DNA of 56,000 nt from Jaenimonas drosophilae (GCA_030849065.1 JASAON010001558.1:1-56000), one strand, 5' to 3'. Shown: positions 18,919 through 30,512, counted from the first letter of the stretch. The notes: generated by a model not told the origin, from the sequence alone. Numbers and translations are program-made.

Positions 18919-19503
18919 ATGGAAGAAGCGCAGAGTGTCGAGCCCGTACCCAAGACCGAGACCGTTTTCATTCAATGCGACTCGCTACGCAGCCGTGGAG
19001 ACGTGGTTAATGGGTTGCTGTTCGATTGGCGAAAGGACTTGGGGATTGAGGAGTGGTTCGAGAAGGATGCGGAGAACCACAGCATACGCCGGGATGCCCC
19101 CATTGAGATTGTGCACGTCAAGAACTCAAAGCGCCCATACTTTTTGCTGGAGTGGCGTCTTCCTTTTGAGGAGGAATTGGCGCGGCGCCATACCGCCACG
19201 AATAGTCTGTCAGATAGTCACGAAGTTCCAAGCACTATTGGGATCTCCAAAGAAGTGCTTGCATCCTGCACTCACAAGATCTTGAGTATTGGCTGCGAAG
19301 TGCCGCAACGTACATTCCGCGAGAAGCCTGTTTCCATATCTAGCGCAAGCAATGATATCACTGTCAGCTCCACTCGCCAAAAGCTGCAGTTGCGAGAGAA
19401 GCGTCAACGCGAACTCGATCAGAAAGCTGCTGCGTTGGCACCACCAACCTCAACATCTCAAGCGACATTCGTCCCTCGCACCTTGAAGAGGCGAAGGCAA
19501 TAA
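18919..19503 (+). CDS. hypothetical protein, 194 aa
   Basis: The open frame extends upstream to a TTG, but the first ATG is at 18919 and fits the gene spacing. Residues 15-95 look globular and conserved in style (GDVVNGLLFDWRKDLGIEEW, then RRPYFLLEW-like strand near 75). The C-terminal third is a Lys/Arg/Gln-rich helix (KLQLREKRQRELDQKAA) and ends in a basic RRRQ tail, which may be a nuclear signal. No known domain recognised. A run of 9 G in the upstream spacer near 18777-18785 is unrelated to the coding region. Confidence 0.65.
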   Translation: MEEAQSVEPVPKTETVFIQCDSLRSRGDVVNGLLFDWRKDLGIEEWFEKDAENHSIRRDAPIEIVHVKNSKRPYFLLEWRLPFEEELARRHTATNSLSDSHEVPSTIGISKEVLASCTHKILSIGCEVPQRTFREKPVSISSASNDITVSSTRQKLQLREKRQRELDQKAAALAPPTSTSQATFVPRTLKRRRQ

Positions 19504-19690
19504 TGAGTCAGCTCTGCTACCAGAGGCGGGATAACAAGATACTTACCCTCCACTGACGATTCCTACGCTCTTCATATCCCTACCGGGAAACAATTTATCA
19601 TAATTCCACGTCCACACTCCCTTTCACGCATTTTTATGCATCCTTCGGCTCACCAAGGAAGTATTCCTTAGGAACTCCCCACTGTTAGCG

Positions 19691-20944
19691 ATGCGTGGGG
19701 CTGAACTGCCCACAAGCGGGGATGAGATCACGCCGAACAATGTAACCGCAAGAGAGCGACCCAATCTCCACCAATCATCGACCAACGCTTCAGTTCTCCC
19801 TGCCATTCTTCCAATGCTTTTGGAAACCACTTGGAGTTGGGTTCATTCCACGCCACTCCAGGATATGCAGTCACTCACGATCTACCACTCCATCCGAGAA
19901 CGCATCGTGGCCACTCAACAACTGCTGGACGCCGTGCTTCCTGTAGATTCGGATGACAGCCTAGCTGCACCCTGCACCACCTCGGCAGCAACTCTTACCA
20001 CCTCTCAAAAACCACTTTCTGCACAGGATGTCGATACCCTCGTTCAACACATGTCGGCCCTCTTCAACTTTACCTTCCAGGCATACTGCTCTCTGCTTCA
20101 ACAGATACAGACGCTACAAACGCCTCTGCCATTCCTACTCACCGCCATTGATGCTCTTACCTCACAGCGCCGCAGCTCTACCTCCTCTCAAACCACTGCC
20201 ACCAGCCTCAGCAGTGACGAAATCATCCCTCCCAGCTTCCATACCCACGTTCCCGCCATCGCTGCCACCGTTGATGGACTGACGAGCCGTGCGTCGCAGG
20301 CTGAGGCAGAGCGGGACGAGCTTGTTGCTAAGCTTNTTGATGGACTGACGAGCCGTGCGTCGCAGGCGGAGGCAGAGCGGGACGAGCTTGTTGCTAAGCT
20401 TGCAGCACTGGAACACGCTCGCGGCAGTACCGCTGCCACCATTGATGGACTGACGAGCCGTGGGTCCCAGTTAGTGGTGAAGAGAGAGGAGGCGGGTACA
20501 GCGTTGTTGGAGAAAGGTTTTGCTGCCGATGAGGTGGAGCGTATGTTGGCGGATCGGATTGAGCGGGTGGCGGAGCTGGAGGAGGTTGTTGCAGCACTAC
20601 AGTTGCAACATCGTGATGATTCAGCGATGGCTGTTGTATGGCGGGAGGAGTTAAGTAATTGGGAGAAGCGTGGAGAGTTGTTGTTTGTGAGGGGTGAAGA
20701 TGCCTTGGAGGAAGTACGGAGAAGGGATGCGGAGATTGAACGCAGGACGATGGAGGTGAGACGCCTAAAGGCTGAAGATGTTGCTCTTCGATCCGCTCTG
20801 ATGCTTAGGGAGCAGTGCTGCAAACGGGCAGAGGACAGGGTGAGTGATTTGTTGAGTGTCCACATGAGGGCTATGGACCTACTTGACCGTGAGCCGTTAT
20901 CTGTGGCTGGGGAACTTAGGAGGCTACTCACCACTGCTGTTTGA
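19691..20944 (+). CDS. repeat-containing coiled-coil hypothetical protein (internal sequence gap)
   Basis: 417 aa in the given sequence. Residues 1-190 are Ser/Thr/Leu-rich helices. A short tandem repeat (DGLTSRASQAEAERDELVAK) follows at about 195-260, and the rest is charged coiled coil (EVERMLADRIERVAELEEVV; RRRDAEIERRTMEVRRLKAE). One ambiguous base (N) at 20336 sits exactly between two repeat copies, in frame, giving one undefined residue. The repeat array is probably longer in the real gene, so true length is uncertain. Coiled-coil repeats of this type are common in kinetoplastid cytoskeletal proteins, but no function can be assigned. Confidence 0.7.
   Translation: MRGAELPTSGDEITPNNVTARERPNLHQSSTNASVLPAILPMLLETTWSWVHSTPLQDMQSLTIYHSIRERIVATQQLLDAVLPVDSDDSLAAPCTTSAATLTTSQKPLSAQDVDTLVQHMSALFNFTFQAYCSLLQQIQTLQTPLPFLLTAIDALTSQRRSSTSSQTTATSLSSDEIIPPSFHTHVPAIAATVDGLTSRASQAEAERDELVAKLXDGLTSRASQAEAERDELVAKLAALEHARGSTAATIDGLTSRGSQLVVKREEAGTALLEKGFAADEVERMLADRIERVAELEEVVAALQLQHRDDSAMAVVWREELSNWEKRGELLFVRGEDALEEVRRRDAEIERRTMEVRRLKAEDVALRSALMLREQCCKRAEDRVSDLLSVHMRAMDLLDREPLSVAGELRRLLTTAV
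20271..20470 (+). repeat. collapsed tandem repeat with N; true unit probably 105 bp
   Basis: A 65-base block is present at 20271-20335 and again at 20337-20401 with one substitution. A third copy starts at 20442 but diverges after about 25 bases. Between the second and third copies is a 40-base spacer, giving a 105-bp (35-residue) period. Between the first and second copies the spacer is replaced by a single N. The sequence before the first copy (GCTGCCACC) matches the end of the spacer, supporting a 105-bp unit. Confidence 0.85.
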
Positions 20945-21201
20945 TGGGGTCTACTGGTGGACGATATGAGTCGTCTGCGTGGAAGTTTGTGGATTGTGGT
21001 CACTGCTATTCTGTACTGACCGGTAGTGTTGGTTCTGAGTGAAAATGTGGGAGGAGCTGTGTTTTATAGGATGCGCTTTGATTTCTTCTCTGTTGCTATC
21101 GTTCTTGAGCATTTTCTTGTATATATAGTTCCTGTCATCGGCTGGCCGTGTGAGGCTTGCTGTAGTTGGATCCAGAACTTGTGTTACTGTCCATTTCTTG
21201 A

Positions 21202-22460
<1,259 letters not shown>

Positions 22461-22794
22461 AATCGGCACAAAGATTCTTTCCAGGAATCGTGCCGGGATT
22501 TTTCGGGAACGCTGCTCACTTTGATTTTCCTTCACCCAACACATCGTGGGCTGCAAGGATCAGTTGATTTTGAGTGACTTCCCCTTTTCCCTCAATGAAG
22601 TGGACGAATAGCTACTGCGAGGAGGCACTGCAGACGCATGTGCTTGCTTGAGTACGTGTACATGTACCCACCTATGCAGCAAACTTGCACTAGCAACATG
22701 TAACTATCCGTGCCTTCTTTCCTCTTGGTGTTTTCAATGCTCTTGAATCGTAGGGTAGCTAGGTCGTCAGTTTGCATCAGCAGTGGGGTGATTC
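22461..22794. other. spacer after E2 copy 2
   Basis: No intact gene. Contains short pyrimidine tracts only. Confidence 0.6.
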
Positions 22795-22938
22795 ATGGCA
22801 TTGGTAGCTAGTGACACCCATACCGGATCCCATGCGGGCTCACAGGGGACTTCACCTGCTGGACGCTTGTATCTCCTGAGCTTTGACCCTCCTTCAGACT
22901 ATTCCATTAGGTTTCCAAAGCTGCAGCTCACTCCATAA
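22795..22938 (+). pseudogene. degenerate E2 fragment (third Ubc4/5-like copy)
   Basis: An ATG (ATGGCA, as in the intact genes) opens a 47-codon frame ending in TAA. Its last 28 or so codons read SPAGRLYLLSFDPPSDYSIR then FPKLQLTP, which aligns without gaps to the intact E2 segment [20 protein letters not shown] then KPPKLQFTT once one residue is skipped. The fragment lacks the HPN motif and the catalytic Cys, so it cannot be an active E2. It is much more diverged than copies 1 and 2. Weak similarity may continue past the stop in another frame. Read as the relic of an older third copy; an expressed short peptide is less likely. Confidence 0.75.
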
Positions 22939-23328
22939 AACCTTTCCAAAGAAACTATCAAAGAGGCGCCGCCTCTATCGTATTATTCACATTATCAACA
23001 TTTATTATTACTCGTCTGAGTGGTGGCTTCTGACCCATGGCAGTGATGCTTGAGGGAGGCTGTCTGGGCGCGCAGACGCTTTTCTACCAGCGTTGAATAT
23101 TCCGTGGCAGTGCCGGATGCATTGGTGATTTGAGTGCGGCGGTCTCGTGTGACCCTTCTCGGTAGTCTGGGGTAACTTCTCGACTCTCTTCACCCCCATC
23201 TCATTTTGTATTGACTTTCAACTAACTCTTATATCAATAGTTATTCCCCTTGGCAGGGTTGGATTTGGGCCGTCTGTGGGAATCGGCACCGGCTCTCATT
23301 GTTGGTTGTTGTATGAACGTGCGCGAAA
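22939..23328. other. spacer before the 1705-aa gene
   Basis: No gene seen. The region marks the start of the GC-richer, wider-spaced half of the window. Confidence 0.6.
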
Positions 23329-26300
23329 ATGTCTGCACCAATTACGCACAACTCCGATAGTCAAGTGGTGAAAGGGCTGTTTGCGGCTCTACGAACGGCA
23401 CTACCAACCGATGCGCGCCTAGAGCTGCTTCATCAATGCTCAGATGAACTCAAGTTCATCATTGCCGTGCAGCCTCGCGTTAGTAGCTTCTCCCACCGCC
23501 GGCGCCATTCACTTAGACACCCAGCGCTCTCCATGGCAGCAAAACGGTTTTACTACCGCCGTAGGCAGAGGCGGCTGGATGGTGCTGGAAGGGATCTCTC
23601 CGCTCGCACTCAGGGGGAGCGAGCCGCAACAGATGTTCTTGCCACGTTTTCTCAGACCGGGACGGACGCATTCTCCGATGCCAGCCAGCGTCAGCGGCAA
23701 GTTATGGCAGCCAACAGTGGCTACCCGATGGATAGCAATCACCGAGACGAGGATGGTTGGGGGGAGTTTGGCATGGCCTTTTCTTCTTCTATTTGGTTCC
23801 TCCGTCGTGTCTACCAGTTCAGCAGTGCTCTCAACGAACCTGCCCATCCCAGTAGCCAGCGCAGCCGCCGTAGTTTTATGGGTCAGTCTGCGGACTCAAC
23901 CTTTTCAGTTCTGCGGAACTCCACTCCCTATGTGGGCATATTTGAGCAGGCCAACTCCGAGATGGACTATGAGGATGTGATGGTCAGCAGTATGAACGAC
24001 AGCATGGCCGGAGCAAGTGTATCGAGCTTTGGTGGAAAGGGGCGCCGACGTGTTCGTATGTCTCATGCGAAGGCCGATGCCGAAGGTAGCCCATCGAGGC
24101 CCGCCGCCAACTTCAGAGGACAGTACGCCATGTTTCTCGAAGACACGGAAGATGACGAGCTGATGCGCTTACAGCAACATGAAGACGATCGATGGGAGCA
24201 TCTTGGCTACGCCTACGACCAAATGCTTCGGGCAGCCCACTCCACTGCCAAGATTGCGGCACACACCTTAGCTTTGGACACCGTGATGAACGACATTATT
24301 CGCCGTTATTGGGACAGAATCACGGTTTCCCCTGCGGCTAAGTTAGCCTACGAAACCTCTTTGAACGCAACCCCCGATGATGCCGAGCCCACAGCACCCC
24401 CGCTGAAGCCCGCAGAGAATCTCACCCCCCGAGGGTCCTCCGCGGCCCCCTCAGCCGTTGCGGAGGCTGGTGTGGCGAGCATGTCGGAGTTGTCTGTGGC
24501 TGATAAATCGCGCGAGCTGACAGCGGTGCTGGATGCTACGCCTGGCAAAACCGGAAAGACGAAGAAGTCGAAGCGTCTGTCTGTGTCACGTGGACCGGAG
24601 GAGTCGGAGCCCTCAAACAAGGAGCTCGCGAAACAGGGAGCCAGCTCGAAAGCGCCTGGTGAGGAGGGCACCACCGGCGGAGAAAGCGCCCCTCCTGCGA
24701 TAGGGGCGAAGAAGCGGCGCAAGAGCGTAGCTGGATCTCCCAACCAAGGCCGAACGAAGCCGAAGGGAGTCAGCTTCGCACCGGACGCGAAACTGACTGC
24801 TTCAGATGTGAAGCCAGCCACCGTACCAAAGCCTGATCGGTCGGCTCTCAAAGAACCCAACCCACCTCCTAAACGCAAGAAGCGGACCGCTCCAAAGGTT
24901 CCTGGCACCGCGGCTTACATGACTGCCCTACAGTACGTGTACCTCAACACCCGCATCGCACACATTCTGCTCCCCTCCAAGCATGAGCTTGAGGTGGAGA
25001 TGGTGGAAGCCGTGCAGGAGGACCTCATTATGGATGCCCAGTACCGTGAGGATGACTCAAAGCAGGAGCTGTTCTTTGGCCGAGCCCCTCGGCTGGTCTC
25101 CACAACGGGTGAGGTCCTCCCTATCAATCCAGAAGAACCGCTGACCTACTCTGGGGTGGCTCCACGGCGTCCTCGCCGCCGTCCTGACAGTGGTGTGAGT
25201 GGAGTACCGATGCCCGATGACAGCAAGAGTGTTGGTCCCATGTCGATGGTTGCCATGACAGGAACGGCGGACGAAAATGCGGTAACCATTTGGAACAGCA
25301 ATCGCCTGCCTTCGCTAACCTTCTCCCAGTTCTGGAACTCGATGTTGGAGCTGGCAGACAACTGGACCCACGGAGCTGGTAATCCAGTGGAGTCCGCCAT
25401 TTTTCTTCTGGAACTCTACGTCGATGCTTTTGGACACGACTGGAGCAGCGAGGATGAGGCACTCATGAATGCTCTTTTGGGGAATCTTCAATCTCGTGAG
25501 GCATCCGGAGAGGGGGAGAGTACTGATGTTGGTGAGACTGAAGAGGCACTCGTCTCCTTTGATGAGTTGCTGCAACAGCTTGACGAATGGAGCAGTAGCG
25601 ATGACCTCAACATTCCATCGAAGGACTGGCATCGACGGGCAACCGAGGAGGGTGGTCGCCGTCTTAGTGGGGAAGATGGCAGCAGCTACGGAAGCTACAG
25701 TAATGGCGGCAGCAGTGATGATGACTCCAACCTCCGCCGCGGGCGGTGGAAGTACTCCAAGATGATCGACAGAAATGGCCGCATGCGCGTTGTCCGGCGC
25801 AAACTTCTGCATGTCATGTCTCGAAAGAAGCGCGAGTTGCTTGGTCTGGACACCCTGGAGGAGCTGGAGGATGACTTGCAGGGAGATGTGGAGGGGAGCG
25901 ATGACAGCGACGTCTCAATGTATGTGCTCGAGGAGATTTTGAACTCCAAGGGCAAGGTCATTCGGCGGCGTGTGCTCCATCTGCATGATCGTCGTGATGA
26001 TGGTGAGTCCACCGAGGGTGGGGATGGCGGTAGCCACAAACGGCGAGGACGGAAGAGGGGTCTGTACGATCGTCGTAGTGATGAACGTCGTACTGGGGAT
26101 GATGGTGAGCATGAAACAAGCGATGATGAGTTCATGTACTACGATTATGAGGTGGATGACATTGACGGTGGTGATCGTACAGTCACATATCGCAAGCGCA
26201 TGCTCTTTGATCAGCCACCGCGCAAGACACGACGCCTGGAGCGACATCGTCGCAAGGATGACTACCTGGACCACGTCGATGACCAACTTTCCGACTTGGA

Positions 26301-28446
26301 TTCGTGGTCTAGCTACAGCGCAGGAGACCCAAATGAGCGTGCAAGCACCGTTCCCTCCGAGGGCTTCTCCGCAGGGCGTTCGCAACGATTTCATCCCTTG
26401 GGCTCGTTCATGCGTCGTCGCCGTCGTGTTCGTCGCTATGGAAAGCGGCGAGAGATGCGGCGCTATGGCCGCGATCCCGCCTACTACTACGATCGTGCCG
26501 AAGGTGCTGAGGACGAGGCCGATGACTCCCTCCACAACAGCCGGCACCAAGACAGCGTCAACTTCTCGGACTTTTCCTACAGCACTCATGAAGACTTGGA
26601 AGTGATCCCGGATGATGCCAGCGACATCAGTGTCCCCTCCGACCACCCTGAGAAGGATCTCACCGATTTGTCTCCAGAGCAACTGGCTGAGTTGCTTTCG
26701 AAGAAGGCGTGGCTACAAGCCAAGCTTGGCGCAAAGGGCATCCACATCCCTGATGCCACGTTTGATGACCCGCAGGAGGCTGTATTGCTGTACCAGCTGC
26801 TCAAGATGACAGAGAGGTTGGCCCAGAAGAAGGTGGACCAGGGTGGAGAGGAGGATGATATTGGCTTTGCCGAATTTGATGCCGCTTTGATGGCGAAGCT
26901 CTTCGCCAAACCGCAGTCCTATACCCTGGAGGAGCTGCAGAAGTCGGAGCTGATGAAGCGCCTTTTGGAGATGGCAGACAACGAGGACATCCACAAGGTG
27001 CTCATCACCGAGAACCAACGAAATGGAATCTTCGCTGCCCTGCAAGGTCGTCCAGGAGAGCGAAAGCTGGAAACGACTAGCATGCGGCTGAGACGAGAGA
27101 AGCTTATGCAGCAAGCTGAGATGCTGCAGAAGGCGTTGGAGAAGGCAGAGAAGCAACGAAACAAACTCAAGAAGAAGGAGGAGGCTGCCGAGCGGAGACG
27201 AAAGCGTGAGGAGGCTGCCGCCGCGGCTGCTGCCGCAAAGGCAGGCGACACCTTCGGACTGACGGAGGTGCCTACCAAGACATCCGCACGACGAGAGCTA
27301 CCACCAGATGAAGATGAAGTCTCTAGCTCCCACGACGATCGTGCGCTCATGACGGCAGTTGGTGGCCCTGTAGGCTCGCGTGTCCCTACTGCGGACCGGA
27401 ACCGCGCCCGTGAGTCCTTTTTCACCCAGCAACCCTATGCCCAGGGGGATGACTTGTCCTTCTCCATGGACAATCTCACCAGAGCGGAGCGACGTGAACA
27501 GGCTCGTCTCTTTGAAGAGTTTGAGGAGTTCTGCGCTGCAGAGGCTGCCAAGGGAAGCCGGTACCGGCTGAAGTTCACGCACTACACCCCTGCCCAGCTC
27601 GAGGCCTTCTTCCAGCACCTTAATCTTGGACCCAAGCAGCGAGCCCTCCTAACTGGACGGGCACCACTCGCCCCACCCACTTCTCTCATGAGCGGTATCT
27701 TCCATCAAATAACTGGCAAGCTGCCTGATCGGCAGGGGGTTGGCTTCAGCTTTGGCATGGGCGGTAGTGGTGCTGGCCAGAGCCGAGAGATAGTCGACTA
27801 CGTCCGCAACCGCATCTATCAGCCTGTTAGTGTCAAGCTCTTCACCTTGACAACTCAGACCTCCGTAGAGGGGGCCTTGAAGGAAAGCTACGACAACTAC
27901 GTGGGTGACCGAGCCTACCAGCAGCTCCTGCAAGGCGGTGGCGCCCCACCCCAACCTCCCAACAACTCATTTCCGCATCGCGGAAGCCGGACGGGCGGGT
28001 CACCCAAGTCTCAGCGGTTCTCCGTGAGATCACAATCGACGCGTGTAGTTCCCTCAATCCAACGCAAGAGCTCCGCTCTTCAGCGAGATGCATCACGAAG
28101 CCTCCCCCTCATCGCTCCCCATGCCCGCAACATCACGGCGCCAAAGCTGTCGGCAAGTGCGTTGATTGGGAATGAGCAGGGAGTACCTTTGCCTTCCCTA
28201 GCTGCCTCTGGTAAGCAGGCGTCGAATCAATCATTCACTCCGGCCACGGGCCCGGCCACCAATGGGGAACTGGGCAAAGTGTCTTTACCCGAAAAGGGTC
28301 CAGTGACGGTGGAGGCCAGTGGCCCGCTGTCAGCAAGCATGAGCGCAGACAATGCCAGTCATGGACGTTTGTCAGAGGATGTGGATGCTCTCGAAGAGAG
28401 CCGCGGACTCGGATCAGAGAAGGGCTCCAATGTCACCAGTATTTGA
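23329..28446 (+). CDS. very large hypothetical protein with internal Y/D-G repeats
   Basis: 1705 aa, one uninterrupted frame. The layout: a basic N-terminal region (1-110); a mostly disordered part with a Lys/Pro-rich stretch (350-530); a small globular block near 650-720 whose pattern (LTFSQFWNSMLELADNW, then a helix) resembles a Leu-rich motif found in several flagellar proteins; three imperfect repeats starting near residues 807, 865 and 937, of the form Y-x-x-E/D-x-x-x-G-x-x-x-x-R-R/K-x-L (MIDRNGRMRVVRRKLLH; EEILNSKGKVIRRRVLH; VDDIDGGDRTVTYRKRML), embedded in Asp/Arg-rich low-complexity sequence; a Lys/Glu/Ala coiled coil (1250-1305); and a globular C-terminal segment (about 1380-1540). 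No enzyme signature. Probably structural; a cytoskeletal or flagellar role is inference. Confidence 0.8.
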   Translation: MSAPITHNSDSQVVKGLFAALRTALPTDARLELLHQCSDELKFIIAVQPRVSSFSHRRRHSLRHPALSMAAKRFYYRRRQRRLDGAGRDLSARTQGERAATDVLATFSQTGTDAFSDASQRQRQVMAANSGYPMDSNHRDEDGWGEFGMAFSSSIWFLRRVYQFSSALNEPAHPSSQRSRRSFMGQSADSTFSVLRNSTPYVGIFEQANSEMDYEDVMVSSMNDSMAGASVSSFGGKGRRRVRMSHAKADAEGSPSRPAANFRGQYAMFLEDTEDDELMRLQQHEDDRWEHLGYAYDQMLRAAHSTAKIAAHTLALDTVMNDIIRRYWDRITVSPAAKLAYETSLNATPDDAEPTAPPLKPAENLTPRGSSAAPSAVAEAGVASMSELSVADKSRELTAVLDATPGKTGKTKKSKRLSVSRGPEESEPSNKELAKQGASSKAPGEEGTTGGESAPPAIGAKKRRKSVAGSPNQGRTKPKGVSFAPDAKLTASDVKPATVPKPDRSALKEPNPPPKRKKRTAPKVPGTAAYMTALQYVYLNTRIAHILLPSKHELEVEMVEAVQEDLIMDAQYREDDSKQELFFGRAPRLVSTTGEVLPINPEEPLTYSGVAPRRPRRRPDSGVSGVPMPDDSKSVGPMSMVAMTGTADENAVTIWNSNRLPSLTFSQFWNSMLELADNWTHGAGNPVESAIFLLELYVDAFGHDWSSEDEALMNALLGNLQSREASGEGESTDVGETEEALVSFDELLQQLDEWSSSDDLNIPSKDWHRRATEEGGRRLSGEDGSSYGSYSNGGSSDDDSNLRRGRWKYSKMIDRNGRMRVVRRKLLHVMSRKKRELLGLDTLEELEDDLQGDVEGSDDSDVSMYVLEEILNSKGKVIRRRVLHLHDRRDDGESTEGGDGGSHKRRGRKRGLYDRRSDERRTGDDGEHETSDDEFMYYDYEVDDIDGGDRTVTYRKRMLFDQPPRKTRRLERHRRKDDYLDHVDDQLSDLDSWSSYSAGDPNERASTVPSEGFSAGRSQRFHPLGSFMRRRRRVRRYGKRREMRRYGRDPAYYYDRAEGAEDEADDSLHNSRHQDSVNFSDFSYSTHEDLEVIPDDASDISVPSDHPEKDLTDLSPEQLAELLSKKAWLQAKLGAKGIHIPDATFDDPQEAVLLYQLLKMTERLAQKKVDQGGEEDDIGFAEFDAALMAKLFAKPQSYTLEELQKSELMKRLLEMADNEDIHKVLITENQRNGIFAALQGRPGERKLETTSMRLRREKLMQQAEMLQKALEKAEKQRNKLKKKEEAAERRRKREEAAAAAAAAKAGDTFGLTEVPTKTSARRELPPDEDEVSSSHDDRALMTAVGGPVGSRVPTADRNRARESFFTQQPYAQGDDLSFSMDNLTRAERREQARLFEEFEEFCAAEAAKGSRYRLKFTHYTPAQLEAFFQHLNLGPKQRALLTGRAPLAPPTSLMSGIFHQITGKLPDRQGVGFSFGMGGSGAGQSREIVDYVRNRIYQPVSVKLFTLTTQTSVEGALKESYDNYVGDRAYQQLLQGGGAPPQPPNNSFPHRGSRTGGSPKSQRFSVRSQSTRVVPSIQRKSSALQRDASRSLPLIAPHARNITAPKLSASALIGNEQGVPLPSLAASGKQASNQSFTPATGPATNGELGKVSLPEKGPVTVEASGPLSASMSADNASHGRLSEDVDALEESRGLGSEKGSNVTSI

Positions 28447-28838
28447 TAGTTCTCCCTGCCTCAGACTTTCCATCTCCTCGTGGATCTACGCGAGCACCAA
28501 AGAAGGGGGTTGCCGCTGCATGTACAATAATGACGACAGGTGATGGCTCATCGTGTCTGACGGGAATTGGGTTAGCCAAAGGGCAATCTCTCCAACACCA
28601 TACCCCTCTGTTTATGACCTCCTCCTCTTGCCTATTGAGTGTGCATCAACTTCAATCATGTCTTCTTCTTCTTTCCTGTTACCAGATATTTGGTAGCCAA
28701 GCACGCGCTGCTTTTTCACGTAGGTACCGCAAGTGCAGGCACAACCGCATCCTTCATCCACCTGTTGATTCACGATTTCCTCAGCAGGCCACAGAGTAGC
28801 TGCTGGTGCGTGATTCTTGTGTTGCAAAATCAGCTGCC
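28447..28838. other. intergenic leader of the PDI gene
   Basis: No gene seen. A pyrimidine tract (TCTTCTTCTTTCCTGTTACCAG) ends near 28685, the likely trans-splice acceptor region about 150 bases before the ATG at 28839. Confidence 0.6.
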
Positions 28839-30512
28839 ATGGCTCATTTGCTGCCTCGCGTGTTGGTCCATGTGTCAGTGACGCTGATTCTGCTCGGAGG
28901 AGTCATCAGCGCCGAGGTTGTCAACCTCGAGGAAGGCTCATCTACGACAGGTCGACCTCCCATGGCACGGAACGGTGACACGGGTGCCTTTGGGGTTCCC
29001 GAATCTGTCACCGTACTCGATGACAACAATTTTGACTCCATCGTGTGGCCTTCTCACCAGGCCCCCTCGACTTGGATCCTCTTTGTGTATGCCCCATGGT
29101 GCTCGCACTGCAAGCAATCGATTCCTCTCTTCCTCAACGCGAGCATTTATGCGAGCCAAGTTACTCGTGAGCCACACTCTAAATTTGGAGTCATCAATGC
29201 CCAGCAGTCAAAGAAGCTCGCAGCACGTTTCAAGATTCAGCAGTACCCCACCATTCTCTACACGACCGCAAAAGGAACCAACTGGCATGTGTACCACGGA
29301 GGAAAAAGCGTCAGCAGCTTCATGAGCTTTTCGGTACAGCTGCATCGTGCTGCTCTGACGGGATGTTTTGCCGATGATGTTACGTCCATTGCCGTCTTTG
29401 ACTCATTTGATCGCCTTGTGGGAACCCAGCGTGTCTCCTTCTACGTCTTCGTTCCGAAATCCTCGCGGAGCACGCCGTCTACCATGCGAAGTGACCTCTG
29501 GTCTGCTGCCGTCGATGGTATTGCTTCTATTGGCAACACCCGCTTCGGTGTCATCTACGAGTCGCTGATGCCACCCACGTGGCGTGAGGACAGCAGTACG
29601 GCTTACCTCACAACCGTGCAGGCTGCATATAGGTGCCTTGGGGGGTCTGGCACGCGTGGACCGGCCGGGGAGGTGCTGTTGGGCACGAGTGATGTCTTTT
29701 CCTCACCTCAGTGCTACACCTCCGAGTGGCTTGCGGATGGGGCCTCTGGCTCAGCGTTCTCTGCCATGCCGAGTGCGAAGTTGGTTCAGTTTGTGCACGA
29801 GCATGGCCTGCGGGCGGTGGAGGAGCTGAATGCGGGCCTCCTCAGCATGATTGGTGATAGCCCAGTGAAGGGCTACCTCGGGATTGTCGTCACCGATGAT
29901 GATGGCCGTCACCCAGAGCGAAACAACAACTTTGTTCCAATGCTGCGTGACATGACACAAAAGCATATGCAGGACCGCCAACTCCAGCCGACCTCAAGCC
30001 CTCCTTTCCGCTGGTCGTACCTACATGGTAACCTCCACCACCAGTGGCGAAGGTCCTACAACATCGCCACCCGTGATCTTCCCGCTGTGATTGTCGTGGA
30101 CGTCGCCCGCAACCGCATCTTCCGCTTGGCGAATTACAACCCCAGTTTTGACCGCATCAAGAGGGAGGTTCCATGGGCAATTCACGGCCCCCAGCGGAAA
30201 ATGTTGGATGCGTTTGTGGGGGATGTGCTGGCGGGGAATATCCGCGCAGAGAAGTCAGGGATTCTTGGCTACGTTGCTGAATACCTATCGCATGTGTACG
30301 GACTAAGTACCATTTACACGATATTGCGGTATGATGATGTCCTCTTCGTGGTGGTCGTGTGTGCCCTCGTCTTCTTCTCATCGCTGGTGATTCTAGGCAT
30401 CGCTGCTGAGCCCATTCTCCGTTGCTTGGAGCGACGACAGCGTGCCGCTGCCGCTGCCGCTGCCTCAGCCGTACCTACCACAGTGCCCATGGCCAAGGTA
30501 AAGCGCGAGTAA
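28839..30512 (+). CDS. type I membrane protein disulfide isomerase-like protein
   Basis: 557 aa from the ATG at 28839 (an in-frame GTG 11 codons upstream is not used as the start). The signal peptide is at 1-25. A thioredoxin domain spans about 53-170, with active site WCSHC at 87-91 and the cis-Pro in IQQYPTILY. A long lumenal region without a second CxxC follows (170-500), then a transmembrane helix at about 495-525 (VLFVVVVCALVFFSSLVILG) and a short basic tail ending KVKRE, which fits the K-x-K-x-x ER-retrieval signal. It should form or isomerise disulfides in the ER with its catalytic domain in the lumen, like TMX-type PDIs. The long middle region is lineage-specific in appearance. Confidence 0.85.
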   Translation: MAHLLPRVLVHVSVTLILLGGVISAEVVNLEEGSSTTGRPPMARNGDTGAFGVPESVTVLDDNNFDSIVWPSHQAPSTWILFVYAPWCSHCKQSIPLFLNASIYASQVTREPHSKFGVINAQQSKKLAARFKIQQYPTILYTTAKGTNWHVYHGGKSVSSFMSFSVQLHRAALTGCFADDVTSIAVFDSFDRLVGTQRVSFYVFVPKSSRSTPSTMRSDLWSAAVDGIASIGNTRFGVIYESLMPPTWREDSSTAYLTTVQAAYRCLGGSGTRGPAGEVLLGTSDVFSSPQCYTSEWLADGASGSAFSAMPSAKLVQFVHEHGLRAVEELNAGLLSMIGDSPVKGYLGIVVTDDDGRHPERNNNFVPMLRDMTQKHMQDRQLQPTSSPPFRWSYLHGNLHHQWRRSYNIATRDLPAVIVVDVARNRIFRLANYNPSFDRIKREVPWAIHGPQRKMLDAFVGDVLAGNIRAEKSGILGYVAEYLSHVYGLSTIYTILRYDDVLFVVVVCALVFFSSLVILGIAAEPILRCLERRQRAAAAAAASAVPTTVPMAKVKRE

